DNA of 64,000 nt from Hyperoodon ampullatus. Its lineage: Eukaryota; Chordata; Mammalia; Artiodactyla; Ziphiidae. Location of the stretch: the NCBI GenBank assembly GCA_949752795.1, contig OX457056.1, positions 203,485,654-203,549,653 on the forward strand, given 5' to 3'. This document shows, piece after piece, positions 43,982 to 55,039 of the stretch. Numbering within the stretch: position 1 is the stretch's first letter; every line of letters begins with the position of its first letter. Position numbers and translations under genes: made by a program. The notes beneath the pieces were generated by a model. That model saw only the letters and a list, made by a program, of their open reading frames with translations, had not been told where the DNA came from and did not search any database.

Positions 43982-46900
43982 TTTTTTTAATTGGCAGGGC
44001 CTCACTGCAGTGGATGTCACTGATGATTCTAGTTTGATTGCTGGAGGTTTTGCAGATTCAACTGTCAGAGTGTGGTCTGTGACACCCAAAAAGCTTCGTA
44101 GTGTCAAACAAGCAGCAGGTAACTGAGATGACCTGTCAGGATATAAGCTCATTGTTAGTTTATACCAATCTTGATTCCAAGAAATATACAGAAGACATTG
44201 TGATCTTAGCAGAATTTCACTTGATTTTACTTTAAGTCAAAATGGCTAATAACATTGCCAACAGTGAAAAGTGCATTGGAGTGGCAATCAGGAGACTGGG
44301 GTGCTAGTCTGGTTTAATTTCACTGGTCCTCAGTTTTCTCATCTGTAGAATGAGGGCATTAGGCTAGAAAACTCCCTAAGGTTAAAAATCTAATATTTTA
44401 TGATTGTTTGCTTGTGAATTAAAAAAAAAAACTTTAAATAGTGGGAGAGTACTTTCTGTTTTAGCCATAAAAATGGCTAAAATGAACTAAGACCAGGGTT
44501 ACATTTTAAAGAAAGTTTCTTGCTAACTGTATTGTTAAACAAGATAATACATTTTCAATAATTTATTTTAATATTTCTGTAGTTTTCTTTTGTGAAACAT
44601 GGTGATATAATGGATAAATTTGAGTTTCAGCCCTAGTTCCAACACTGAGTAGCTGTGTGCACTCTGGCATATTATTAACTGTTCTGAACCTCACTTTCTT
44701 CTCTTATACACTGGGATGATAGCACCTAATTTAGAGGCATTAGCACAGTGGTTGGTATGTAGGAGGAACAGTTCAAATGTTAGTTCTTCTCCTGAACTGT
44801 GATGTAATTGCCTTAAAATGTTTTAATGAATGTACTTTAAAAAATTAACATTTCTGGACCATTTTAGATCTTAGCCTCATAGATAAAGAATCTGATGATG
44901 TCTTAGAAAGAATCATGGATGAGAAAACAGCAAGTGAGTTGAAGATTTTGTATGGTCACAGTGGGCCCGTCTATGGAGCCAGCTTCAGTCCAGATAGGTA
45001 AAATACAAACAAAAGAATTAAATACTGCTGTATTACATTGAGATTATATGAAAGTTAACTACTGGGAACATTATGAGAATGTTGGGGAAAATTCCTTTAG
45101 AAAAATCTTGTGGTTGCCTATCATTCATTATCTTTTTTTTTTTTTTTTTTTTTTGCGGTACGCGGGCCTCTCACTGTTGTGGCCTCTCCCGTTGTGGAGC
45201 ACAGGCTCCGGACGCACAGGCTCAGCGGCCATGGCTCATGGGCCCAGCCGCTCCGCGGCATGTGGGATCTTCCCGGACCGGGGCACATACCCGTGTCCCG
45301 TGCATCGGTAGGCGGACTCTCAACCACTGCGCCACCAGGGAAGCCCCGTTATCTTTTATTATTACTATTTTTTTTGTAGAGAATTATTTTATTATCCTTT
45401 AAAATTTTTTTAAAATTCATTTTTATTGGAGTATAGTTCCTTTACATTGTTGTGTTAGTTTCTGTTGTACAGCAAAGTGAATCAGCTATATGTATACATG
45501 TATCCCCTTTTTTGGATTTCCTTCCTATTTAGGTCACCACAGAGTACTGAGTAGAGTTCCCTGTGCTATACAGTAGGTTCTCATTAGTTATCTATTTTAT
45601 ACATAGTAGTGCATTATCTTTTAGCATCTTGCCCTCTGCTGATTTATATTGGGGTACTGGTGTATAATACCCAAATTTACAGAATCAGGATACATAGCTT
45701 TGGGTTTGCTGGTTATAAAAATCAGCTTTAGTTTTGTGTAACTCCAGTAGGGGTTGAATTGCTTCTTTGGGTTCTTTCTTTGGGTTTTGTGGCTACTGCT
45801 GTCTTCTGTCATCTCCAAATTCACAACAGATTACTGATATTAAAGGCATATTACCTATCAATTGAAGATTTATCTTTGTATAATCAAAAGAACTAAGAGA
45901 ATACTGAAAAGGGAATTTGAAACCCACAAATATGTTTGCCGATTTTTCATGATCTCTAACATTCTGTAGAAACGCAGGGAGGGTATTTTGTTATAATAAT
46001 ACCATCTGTATCTTATTTGATAGATAATAGCTTTCAATCCATCGAGATTTTCATCCTTATGAAACTTTGAGAATGAGGATTTTTGTTATTTTTTAGGATT
46101 TAGCCAGATGGTACATTTTTACTTGAGGGAAACTTCTGATTTCATTGAAAACCATAGTACTTTCTGAGTAATTCAGCTTTTCTGTTCATTCCTGAAGAAG
46201 GTAGAGTATTATTCTCTCGTTATAGTGTTTTTTGTTTTGGCTTTTTTTTTTTTTTTTGGGTCCAAAAGATGTTTACTTCTAAATTCTTACACAACTTTTA
46301 CAGGATATGAAAATAGCATCTCCATTTTAAAGTAAAAAATTAAGTTTTAAGTGACATATCACATTTCTTAGAAGCCTTTCTCAGATGACCTTATTTGATC
46401 ATACTTTTTGTCATTACATCTTTGGTATTTTTTTTCAAAGAACTGTGATTTTCCTCTTAATAGATAATGTTTTTAAAATAATCTAGCCTCATTCAGTAGG
46501 TGCTCAGTAGAGTGTCACGGCTAACATTAGTTAGTACTTTCAACTCTTGTTATCTACTGTGAATTTCATGTATAAATTAAAAGTGAGATGTAGCATGTCA
46601 GTTAGCTATGTTTAATATATACAAATGTACATAGAAACTGGACAGGTAACTAAGTTATTCTAGGAATCGAATGTACTACCTTCTTTTCTCTCAGGAACTA
46701 CCTGCTTTCCTCTTCAGAAGATGGAACTGTTAGATTGTGGAGTCTTCAAACATTTACCTGCTTGGTGGGATATAAAGGACACAACTATCCAGTGTGGGAC
46801 ACACAGTTTTCTCCATATGGATATTATTTTGTGTCAGGGGGCCACGACCGAGTAGCTCGGTAAGGACATTATGAGCTTAGGACTGGGCCTATTCAAGGAA

Positions 46901-49153
46901 CAGAATGGTTTCTTGTTGGGAATTAGAAACTCCAGCCAAACTCATTTTTGCTTCTATTATTCAGGATCAACATTTTGAGAACGTCAGCATTTATAGGCCC
47001 TTATTTGAAAACGAATTTGGGACAGGAATATTACTATGTCTGCAATTATGTCTATACCAAGAGTCCATGCCCTCCCCTTCCCCAACTGGATGCTAAACCT
47101 TGTCTTTTACAACCACTGTGAGCACGTTTATTTCCCTGTCATCTCCTTAGAAGTTGAGGATGAGGTGTCTTGGGTTAGAAACTAATTATGTGGTGGCCAA
47201 AACTAGGGAAAAATACTCTTCTATAAGTTAGACTAGGAGTTGGAGTGGGGGGTGTACATACAGAGAACTAAAGGATTATAGAATTAAAAAAATTTTGTAC
47301 CGTATCAGTTAGTTTTTCTTAAGAATGTTTAGGGAATTCCCTGGCGGTCCAGTGGTTAGGACTCTGCGCTTTCACTGCCGAGGGCACGAGTTCAATCCCT
47401 CGTCAGGGAACTAAGATCCCACAAGCCACACTGCGGCCAAAAAAAAAAAAAGAATGTTTAGTCTCAGTCATTCCATCTTCTTTCCCTCAGGTAACTAGTG
47501 AGTGGGACCCATTTGGAGCTAACAGTTCACATGGTTGTTTCTATATTTATTTTGGATAGAATTTTGGCATTTCACAGTTATCTAATTACCTTCTTTTGTT
47601 TTCAATAATTTTTTAAAAAAGGCTCTGGGCTACAGATCACTATCAGCCTTTAAGGATATTTGCTGGCCATCTTGCTGATGTGAATTGTACCAGATTCCAT
47701 CCGAATTCTAATTATGTTGCTACGGGCTCTGCAGACAGAACTGTGCGGCTCTGGGATGTCCTGAATGGGAACTGTGTAAGGATCTTCACTGGACACAAGG
47801 TATTTTATACCTTCATTATTCCAGCACACAAGGTTCTTTTGAGATAAGAATAGTTTAAAAATTAACCAGATGGATGGACCTAGAGTCTATCATACAGAGT
47901 GAAGTAAGTCTGAAAGAGAAAAACAAATACCATATGCTAACACATATATATGGAATCTAAAAAAAAATGGTTCTGATGAACCTAGGGGCAGGACAGGAAT
48001 AAAGACGCAGACGTAGGGAATGGACTTGAGAACACGGGGAGGGGGAAGGGTAAGCTGGGACGGAGTGAGAGAGTAGCATTGACATATATACACTACCAAA
48101 TGTAAAATAGGTAGTGGGAAGCAGCTGCATAGCACAGGGAGATCAGCTCGGTGCTTTGTGACCACTTAGAGTGGTGGGAGGGAGGTGCAAGAGGGAGGGG
48201 ATATGGGGATATATGTATATGTATAGCTGATTCACTTTGTTATACAGCAGAAACTAACACAACATTGTAAAGCAATTATATACCCCAATAAAGATGTTAA
48301 AAAAAAATTAACCAGTGACACATTTTAAAGATACTATTCGCACCACTAGACTTTATAATTCTAACTTTTGTCTTATTTTCTTAGGTATTTTTAACCCTAT
48401 TTTTGATTCTTTCCATGGACTTCTTTTCTAGGGACCAATTCATTCCTTGACATTTTCTCCCAATGGGAGATTCCTGGCTACAGGAGCAACAGATGGCAGA
48501 GTACTCCTTTGGGATATTGGACATGGTTTGATGGTTGGAGAATTAAAAGGCCACAGTGATACAGTCTGTTCACTTAGATTTAGTAGAGATGGTGAAATTT
48601 TGGCATCAGGTAAATGACTAGAAATGGCTTTGTGGTAAAGGGTCAATGGTATATTTAAAGGAAGCACTGAATGTTGACCATTGCAAAATTAAGTCCTGCT
48701 GTTTTTTAAGTTTTGCTTCTCCTTAGCCATGATTCCAGATTGTTATCCTATATGTATGTTGACTTTTCAGGTTAAAACTACTGCTTGAAGTGCTTCTTTA
48801 GAGGGAAGAGTTATTCATCAAGTTTAGATTTTTTTCACCAGAAATAAAAAGTAAATGCATAAAGCATACTTGACAGAATCTCAGAATCTAAATAGGGCAG
48901 ATGCTACTAAATGATTTCCTTTGATCTCCCCTTAGGTTCAATGGATAATACAGTACGGTTATGGGATGCTATCAAAGCATTTGAAGACTTAGAGACTGAT
49001 GACTTTACTACAGCCACTGGGCATATAAATTTACCTGAGAATTCACAGGAGTTATTGTTGGGAACATATATGACCAAATCAACACCAGTTGTACACCTCC
49101 ATTTTACTAGAAGAAACTTGGTTCTAGCTGCAGGAGCTTATAGTCCGCAATAA
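35899..49153 (+). CDS. TAF5: TAF5, TFIID subunit 5 (complete)
   Basis: Scaffold subunit of general transcription factor TFIID in the nucleus; the related TAF5L serves SAGA. Coding exons: 35899-36457, 38375-38612, 41815-42130, 42898-43061, 43169-43304, 43998-44118, 44868-44997, 46695-46859, 47622-47799, 48432-48609, 48936-49153. All have GT-AG borders; the total is 2403 nt, 800 residues plus stop, equal to human TAF5. Domains: Ala/Gly/Pro-rich N terminus; LisH helix pair around residues 93-125 (DRQTLLAVLQFLRQS); conserved NTD2 region about 195-345 (exons 2-3); a Lys-rich acidic linker in exon 4 (DDEDEEGENEEGKPKKKKPK); then about six WD40 repeats from residue 472 to 765, with clear GH and WD/WS ends (ILYGHSGPVYGASFSPD, VRLWDVLNGNCV). 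The start is the first ATG of a CpG promoter and lies in a YY1 motif. The frame is intact throughout. Confidence 0.98.
36458..38374 (+). other. TAF5 intron 1
   Basis: Holds an inverted MIR (about 36770-36980), a MER5-like element (about 37018-37150: cagattcttgggcgtcactt, gtttgagaatcattcac) and a plus-strand MIR (37160-37320). 37840-38080 resembles the end of a diverged old repeat. The rest is unassigned. Confidence 0.55.
38613..41814 (+). other. TAF5 intron 2
   Basis: Starts with a TA-rich run (38613-38665) directly after the donor. Then come pieces of the ancient repeat family seen at 19850-21170 (38770-39050, 39600-39700, 39935-40440), an old DNA-type repeat (39100-39480) and a MER20-like element (39717-39933). 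An old L1-type 3' end lies at 41265-41435. 40490-41260 is unassigned. Confidence 0.55.
39717..39933. repeat. MER20-like element, opposite orientation to 33416
   Basis: tactggttctcaacggaagg, gaggtgtttttggttgtcg, then gttgcaaccctgttgagaaa and cactgg at the other end. More diverged than the copy at 33416-33635. Confidence 0.65.
42265..42690. repeat. Old DNA-type repeat in TAF5 intron 3
   Basis: aaggaccctgggtccttcta, ctgctctgccatcttcagaa, atctgtattccaggaaggca. Resembles the tract at 39100-39480 (aaggacccaggctctgttga). Family not named. Confidence 0.45.
43305..43997 (+). other. TAF5 intron 5 with GT/TA microsatellite
   Basis: Mostly unassigned. A (GT)n(TA)n microsatellite at 43948-43981 ends about 15 bp before the exon 6 acceptor (ttaattggcag). 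The polypyrimidine tract is a run of T directly after the TA repeat. Confidence 0.7.
44119..44867 (+). other. TAF5 intron 6 with two MIRs
   Basis: Plus-strand MIRs at about 44260-44400 (tcagttttctcatctgtaga) and 44600-44790 (ccaacactgagtagctgtgt, agcacagtggttggtatgta). Confidence 0.65.
45136..45346 (-). repeat. CHR-type SINE, long GC-rich subtype, in TAF5 intron 7
   Basis: Poly-T then gcggtacgcgggcctctcac, to the gcgccaccagggaagcccc end. The flanking attatct / ttatct suggests the target repeat. Confidence 0.92.
45410..45615 (-). repeat. Cetartiodactyl L1 end, inverted
   Basis: tttttattggagtatagttc, agcaaagtgaatcagctata, tttaggtcaccacagagtac, ctatacagtaggttctcatt: the standard inverted young L1 tail of cetartiodactyls. 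Just right of the SINE at 45136. Confidence 0.85.
47332..47450 (+). repeat. Short CHR-type SINE in TAF5 intron 8
   Basis: ggaattccctggcggtccag head, acgagttcaatccctcgtca, A tail. aagaatgttta on both sides. Confidence 0.92.
47868..48306 (+). repeat. Young cetartiodactyl L1 3' end in TAF5 intron 9
   Basis: gatggacctagagtctatca, gtgaagtaagtctgaaagag, caccatatgctaacacatat-type text, agctcggtgctttgtgacca, and the ccccaataaagatgttaaaa tail. 5' truncated and in the sense orientation of TAF5, so its AATAAA (near 48290) lies in the TAF5 sense strand. Confidence 0.88.
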
Positions 49154-49985
49154 ACCATCGGTAAAGACCTTTGGAAGCTACTGTTTGAAAAAGGGAGACT
49201 AAAAGCAAATACCTCAGTGATTAATATTTAAGCTACAAAGAATGTTTTGTCTATATGGATCTGGAAGTATGCTGCTTGGAAAATCTGAACAGGATAGTTC
49301 CACATTTCTATAGCAACCACATTTAACTAATTTCCGTTAGTTGAATAAGAGGTATTATGTTCATGGAGGGGACATTTATGGTGCTTTGGATTTTGTGGAA
49401 ACTATGCATCACCTGTTCGAATGCTATTTTAATTTATTATGTTTAGAAAAAAATCAGTAGATTTCAGTAATTCATCCTGCTTCAAGGTTCAAATTGAGTA
49501 ATATAATACCATCCTGAATTTTAGCTGAAGAATTCTATGAGCATGTATGTTCCTGCTGTAAAAATGTAGTTACTGTATGGCACTCAAGTACTATGTTAAA
49601 TGATCCACTAGCATTTTTGCTTGGCTCATGATTAGTGGAATGTACGTTAACTGGGTAAGGTGAACTACAATTCCTTTTTGAGAAATAGATGAAGTACAAC
49701 CATCCATCGACATCTGAATTTATACCGGTTGGATTGAGTGCACGCAAACACTCTGTAAACCAGGTGAAGAAATTAACTTCCATGTTCTACTTCAGCTAAA
49801 ATGGCTACATACAACCTAGTACACTTGAAGTCAGACATTTCAATTGCTTACCTCCAGTACTGAGCCTTGCTTTGGGAAACTAAAAGATTTAGACCAAGTC
49901 ACTGCCAGTTTTTTGCCTTTGTTGCATTTTGTACAGTTTTTATATTTTTGATATCTTGTAAATAAAGACAACCAGCTTTTCCAGG
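49154..49985 (+). other. TAF5 3' UTR
   Basis: About 830 nt from the stop codon to the polyadenylation signal region, free of recognised repeats. The end is set by AATAAA at 49961-49966; the cut site should fall 10-30 nt later. Confidence 0.8.
49961..49966 (+). terminator. TAF5 polyadenylation signal
   Basis: Canonical AATAAA in the sense strand about 810 nt after the TAF5 stop codon. Confidence 0.85.
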
Positions 49986-50080
49986 TTCATAATTTATTGT
50001 ACAAATTGGGTATCACATGATGAGTTGACATTAGCTTCTTCAGGCATGGGAACTTAACAGATGAGGTACAGTTGAGAATC
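49975..50080 (-). other. ATP5MK: ATP5MK 3' UTR terminal exon
   Basis: On the minus strand the acceptor tttgtttatag precedes gattctcaactgtacctcat, and AATAAA follows about 80 nt later. The partner donor is acg|gtaag right after the ATP5MK stop codon (exon end at 51461). The left border is an estimate. Confidence 0.75.
49993..49998 (-). terminator. ATP5MK polyadenylation signal
   Basis: tttatt on the plus strand, hence AATAAA on the minus strand, inside the last ATP5MK exon. The minus-strand cut site is expected at about 49965-49983, overlapping the TAF5 signal. Confidence 0.8.
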
Positions 50081-51460
50081 CTATAAACAAAACAAAAATT
50101 GTTTAGACACCAATGTGTTCAACTCTACTTTTAAGACATTCAGTAATTACTAGTACAAGACTATCCATGAACCCCCCTGAAATTGAATGCAAATTCATTA
50201 GATTCTCAAAGGAGTCAGTAACCCCCCAAAATTTAGGTGTCTCTCAGCTTAATACAGTTTAACACTCCCCCTTTAACAAAAGAGCTGCCAATAATTCAGT
50301 ATGATGCTAAACGTATACCATTAGAAAAGCCTAGTACATAGAATAACATCTTTTTTCATAAAGTAGTATTTTAAACAGTAGAAAAACGGAGGGTGTATTA
50401 TCCCCATTGTAAAAACAAAGTTAGGAGGAACCTAACATGAAAAATTGGGCAAAAAACTGCCTGTTTGTCAGGAACAAGCCATGGGCCACTGCATTCCGGG
50501 ATATGCAGTCAGTCCCTTAAGGTCAATAGTTTTGTGATTGGAAAAGTTTTTAAGAGGAAAGGAAAAAATTTTCTGTCATGGAGGGCTACATTAGATAAAG
50601 ATCTGGGTTTGGGGTTTTGTGTTTTCTGCACCTCATCTACCGCCAACACAACAAATATTTACTCGAGCAAGGGCAAATGGGGGTTGGGTGGCACTATAAG
50701 AAGAAAATGAAGTCTAGGGGGATTTAAGGAAAAGACAGAATGGCTTACATAAAAATTGAAACTAGCAAAAACCAAGATATATTTGCAACTGATTTAAAAG
50801 GCTGGTTAATAACTATTAAGAGAGCTTATACAAGAGAGAGACGGTCTTCACAAAGAGAAAGTCCCAAATGTTAAATGAGAAGAACACAAAGAGAATGTTA
50901 AGAAAAATACAAGTGGTAAACAAATGGAAAAAATATACAACTTTATCAAAAAGAAATTATTTTTACTCCTCAAATTAACAAAAATCAGAAACTGATGTTA
51001 TTCAACACTGCCTGGGGAAGAAAGCTAGGCACCCCACAACCCTCTGGGAAGGCGCTTCACCTTAAGAAAACAATCACAGATACAAACACTTCATGCTCAA
51101 AGGCATTCATTGTAATGTTATTTATATTAAGAAAAAATTCTAGTAGGAGACATTTCCTCTGTGAAATAAATCATATACCCATGAGCACTCATGCATTCAA
51201 ATTATAGAGAACATGCATGTTATAAGACAAAATTACAGATATGGATCATAGCCACTGGAAACCAAACAAATATATTAAAAAAGAGCTAAACCGAAATGTT
51301 AACGAAAACTGTCAGGGTAATGGGGACATGGACAATATTTTTCTTTCTTTTTTTTTTCTTGAATGTAATAAAATTTGAACAATATACTTGTATAGTGGGG
51401 GGGGAAACCCTAAGATCAAAATGGCAAAGTTATATAAAGTCTTAAATGTTAATTTCTTAC
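50081..51460 (-). other. ATP5MK 3' UTR intron
   Basis: Diverged old L1-like text at about 50920-51410; the rest unassigned. No coding exon seen. Confidence 0.5.
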
Positions 51461-51463
51461 CGT

Positions 51464-51728
51464 TTATGTTGCTTTCACAGCTGGAGTTTTTTTAGACCTT
51501 AACTTAAAGTATAAAACTATTAAAGCAATACCTCCATATGTGGCCAGTACACACTGAAAAACAAAGGAAAAAGTAAACAAGAGTTGTTGTCACATCTATT
51601 TTATTCTAAAACAACTGCTTAAAGGTATCATTAATACTTACATTCATTCTCCCTGTGAGAGTGTAAGAGTTGAAATATTTTTTGATACCAGTGAATTGGA
51701 ACTGGGCATCAGTTTCTGGACCTGCCAT
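51464..51728 (-). CDS. ATP5MK: ATP5MK (DAPIT/USMG5), small ATP synthase membrane subunit
   Basis: 58-residue subunit of the mitochondrial F1Fo ATP synthase (inner membrane, Fo side), linked to dimer formation. Two coding exons on the minus strand: 51728-51642 (29 codons, MAGPETDAQFQF start) and 51553-51464 (29 codons plus stop). The intron borders are AAT|GTAAGT and TTTCAG|TGT. A single membrane helix is predicted about residues 29-47 (CVLATYGGIALIVLYFKL), followed by a basic C-terminal tail (KLRSKKTPAVKAT). The length equals the human protein. The coding exon starts nine bases upstream of the ATG after an AAAAG acceptor, so the 5' UTR lies mostly in upstream exons. Too short to stand out as an open frame. 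The stop codon is followed three bases later by a splice donor, so the 3' UTR is in a separate exon. Confidence 0.97.
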
Positions 51729-52289
51729 GATTTCAATCTTTTAAAATAAGAAAGAAAGCAACAAATTGGTTTGGATGCAATTTAAAAGAAAAAAATTTTT
51801 TAATTAAAAATTTCAAAAAAATTCATTACATATAAATGTTGTAAATTTTATGTATGCCTCACCCAACAAAGCAGCAGCAAAACGGTGGAAAAAACCTTGC
51901 TGATAAGAGAAACGTTTGGAAGGAGGACTTTATCTTGGTTGTTATCACACAACACTCCAGAATATATATCAAATCACTCGGCACAGGAAGAGAACACAGT
52001 AGTCTTTAAGTCCATCCTCTGACTCAATATTGGTTGATGTTTTCATTCCTGGCTCTATCTATACCACAGTACACTGTACCTGGAATTAATCAGTTTTAAG
52101 ACTAGCTGAAAGCTGGAGCTTGTGATACTTTTCAAAGTTCCTCAGAGGGGTAGCCACCAACTGAACAGCTCACCTTGCAACCCCTCTTTTTACAGTTTTT
52201 CTTATAAATTTAGGACCTCCATGGGAAGGAGGAGAAGGGGTCATTTACTAAATGGAGTTGATACATACTAACTATTGGTGGGGGCGGGG

Positions 52290-53125
52290 AGCTGAAATCC
52301 TTACTCCTTACACCAAAACAGATCAAAAGATTTAAATTTAAAAGTGAAGCCAAAATATCCTGACGAAAACATGGGCAAATATTTTAATCATCTTAGGGAA
52401 GGGAAAATATAAAGGTGGCCAAATGCAAAAAGGTGAAACATACATCACCTAATGATCAAAGAAATGTAAAATGAGACCAATATTTAGCCATCAGGCTACA
52501 AAGATAAATTTATGATAATTAGCAGTAGTAGTGGGAATGTGGGAAAATAAGGATTCTCTCTGTTGCCTGGAGGGAGTGTAAACTGGTACAACCTTCCTAA
52601 TATGCAATTCTTCTGCAATAGCTATCAAATTAAAAACTTAGCATACCCTTTTACCTAGCTGGTTCATTTGTTCGCCAGGAATTTATCCTTATAGAAATAT
52701 TACAAAGTAGAAACATATAGTATGGTTCAAAAATGGTAAATGAAATAGTTTATGAAAATAAAGAACTAGAAGTCCGTCTACAGGAGACTGATAAGTGATG
52801 GTTTCCACTGAAGGAAACAGAATGCATGGAGATCTTTATATATAGACTTGGAATGATGTCCTCATGCACGCAGACCTTTATGTACTGACATGGAAACACG
52901 TCCCAAGGTCATGTTAAATATTTAAAAAATCCTATTTCTGGACATTATAGAGCACATCAATGGTTCTCAAAGTCTGGTCCCCACACTGTCACTATTCATG
53001 GAAACTTGTTAGAAATGAAAATTCTCAGGCCTATTGAATCAGAAACCCTGAGTCCCAACAATCTGTTTTAATATGCCCTCTAGGTGATTCTGATGTATGT
53101 TAAAAGTTTGAAAAACACTGCAGTA
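52290..53125. repeat. Old L1 and MER5A-like element in the ATP5MK 5' intron
   Basis: 52290-52920 reads as the 3' part of an old L1 (gtgggaatgtgggaaaata, ggagggagtgtaaactggta). 52959-53120 matches MER5A (caatggttctcaaagtctgg, cttgttagaaatgaaaattc, tctaggtgattctgatgtat, agtttgaaaaacactg). Confidence 0.75.
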
Positions 53126-53284
53126 ACAGAAACAAAACGAGATGCTTATTAGTAATTATATTGGGAAAAAACCCTGGAAGAATATATAGCAAACTTTAAA
53201 ACGGGGTTACATTTATAGAACCTATGTATTTCACAAAGGCGTGTATTTCTTTTATAATAAAAAATAGTAAAGGCACATTCAAAG

Positions 53285-53433
53285 GTCACCAGAACAACAC
53301 TCGAAAATTCGTCTGTATGACCGCCTATCTACCACGACCGACGCCACGCCGAGTCGATTGGCAATATAAACGAGCCGGTCGAGGTCCGGTCGAGATTGGT
53401 AGGCAGTGGCAGTGACTCAGTTGGCTCTTGATG
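53285..53433 (-). ncRNA. MIR1307: MIR1307 microRNA precursor
   Basis: The 149-nt block matches the human mir-1307 stem-loop as I remember it, on the strand of ATP5MK and inside its 5' intron. The 3p mature product corresponds to minus 53354-53333 (starts ACTCGGCGTGGCG) and the 5p to minus 53393-53373 (starts TCGACCGGACC). Both look unchanged from human; differences lie in the terminal loop (TTTATAT where human has TCTGTGT) and the outer stem. The two arms pair through the GC-rich GGCGTCGGTCG / CGACCGGAC region, consistent with a hairpin. The pri-miRNA probably comes from the ATP5MK promoter. Confidence 0.93.
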
Positions 53434-53696
53434 AAATGGAAGCGGGAGAGACCTGCGAGGAAGTTGTTGCTATGGAAACTGGCACTCTCCAGTTTACCAT
53501 TCAAAGGCCTTCAGAGGCATTCACGTGCATAGAATTGGCAATGAAACTTTGGACAAATGACCTTAATTTTGAAAACTGTTTCAAGAAAGTTCTTGTAGCA
53601 ATGAAGGATTCCAAACTTCCCTGGGCCACCTTAGGGGCCTTGGCCAGTTCAGGCCCAGTAGGAAAATCTCCATTAAAAGAAATCTTTATGATATAG
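53430..53696 (+). pseudogene. Possible Tigger-like transposase C-terminal remnant
   Basis: A plus-strand frame of 96 residues (53406-53696) begins inside the mir-1307 block antisense to it. Its middle (FTIQRPSEAFTCIELAMKLW, then NDLNFENCFKKV) resembles the C-terminal part of Tigger-type transposases, where FTxxxLxEAF and DPNxERxxKV are typical. Only weak resemblance; no start signal or neighbouring frame supports a gene. Confidence 0.35.
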
Positions 53697-55039
53697 CTTT
53701 CATATTAATTGTTTTATTTTAGTAAACTTATTAAACACATGCTTTCCCATTCATCTTCAGGACAGATTTTTGGATTCTCCTAGTGTCAAGTAGGTTTCTC
53801 GGAGAAACCCTACAGAAAACAAGGGCTTAACTTTGTCCAATTATTAACTGATAATTCCGACTACCTTGTGTTTAACAAACATTTTCAGGAGGTGAAATGG
53901 TGTACAATTGAAACAATATTAAGGTGCTTTGAACTTCTCTCCACACAATATAGAAGGAAGGCTGATGTTTGCAATATTACACAGAGGACTAATTCTGACT
54001 GCAGGGAAAGGCACAGTACAGGAACTGCAATTTAGTCTAGGTTGTAAAGAAAGACTCTTAAAAAACGCTGCGATGGAGGGGAAACTGAGATAAACAACTG
54101 GAGCAAAGCCTGCAAGCACTTGGGTCTGCTTCCTCAGCAAATTCCAGGTTACTTTTGGGCAAACATCAGGAATCCTCGTGTTAGAGGGTACTTTGTGGAA
54201 TAACTGAACTGAAACTTGCTTTCCTTCTGAGTCATACTTCAGTTTAGAAAGACATTAATGAAAAATACCTAGACTAAACTGTACTAACTGCTAAACTGTA
54301 GCCTATGGCAGAGTCTAAGCGATGGGGTCTTCGCTTGTTTCTAATTAAGGGGCGAACTGCTATTAAGTATAATTAATCTTTCCACGCCTCTCTTCACCTG
54401 TAAAATGGGCCCTTCAGAAACTACCCTCGCTACTTTCTGTTTCTGGGTACTGCTGTTGTGTCGGACCGGACACCCACCTGGATTGGTGAGATGACGCGGT
54501 AAAGGAGGCAAAGACGAGGGAGAGCCGCTCACGTACCAGAAGCAGCCTCTTGCACTTAAAGGAGTTTACAGCTCTCTGTTCTGGCTACCTCCTAGGAAAG
54601 GCCTTCCCCACTGATCGAACAGATTGAAATCTAACCCGCTTATCGCGGGCTCAGCGAAGCGCAGAAGGCGGGCTACACTCACTCGCGCTTGACAAAGGCT
54701 GCAGCGCAGCTAAAGGAGGCCTAGCTGGACAGCTTCCTAAGCACAGCTCAGTGCAAACAAACTGCTTTGCGCATACAGTGGGAAAGAGGTTAACATGACC
54801 AGAGGGGGTCAAAAGCCCGAGTTCTCATCCAATATTACGTCACTGGGTGACCTTGGGACACTCCCTTCGCTGCGGGCCTTTTTCTCCACTGGAAAATGCA
54901 TTCTAAGGGCCTTTATGAGCCGGGGGAAAGGCGCCTTTACCTCGCACCAAAGCTTCCCAGCCACTGTCCGAACCCTCACGCCCGGCCCTCATTTTCTCTA
55001 ATTTCTTTTCCATTCACCATCACTCTCCCCCCCCCAAGC

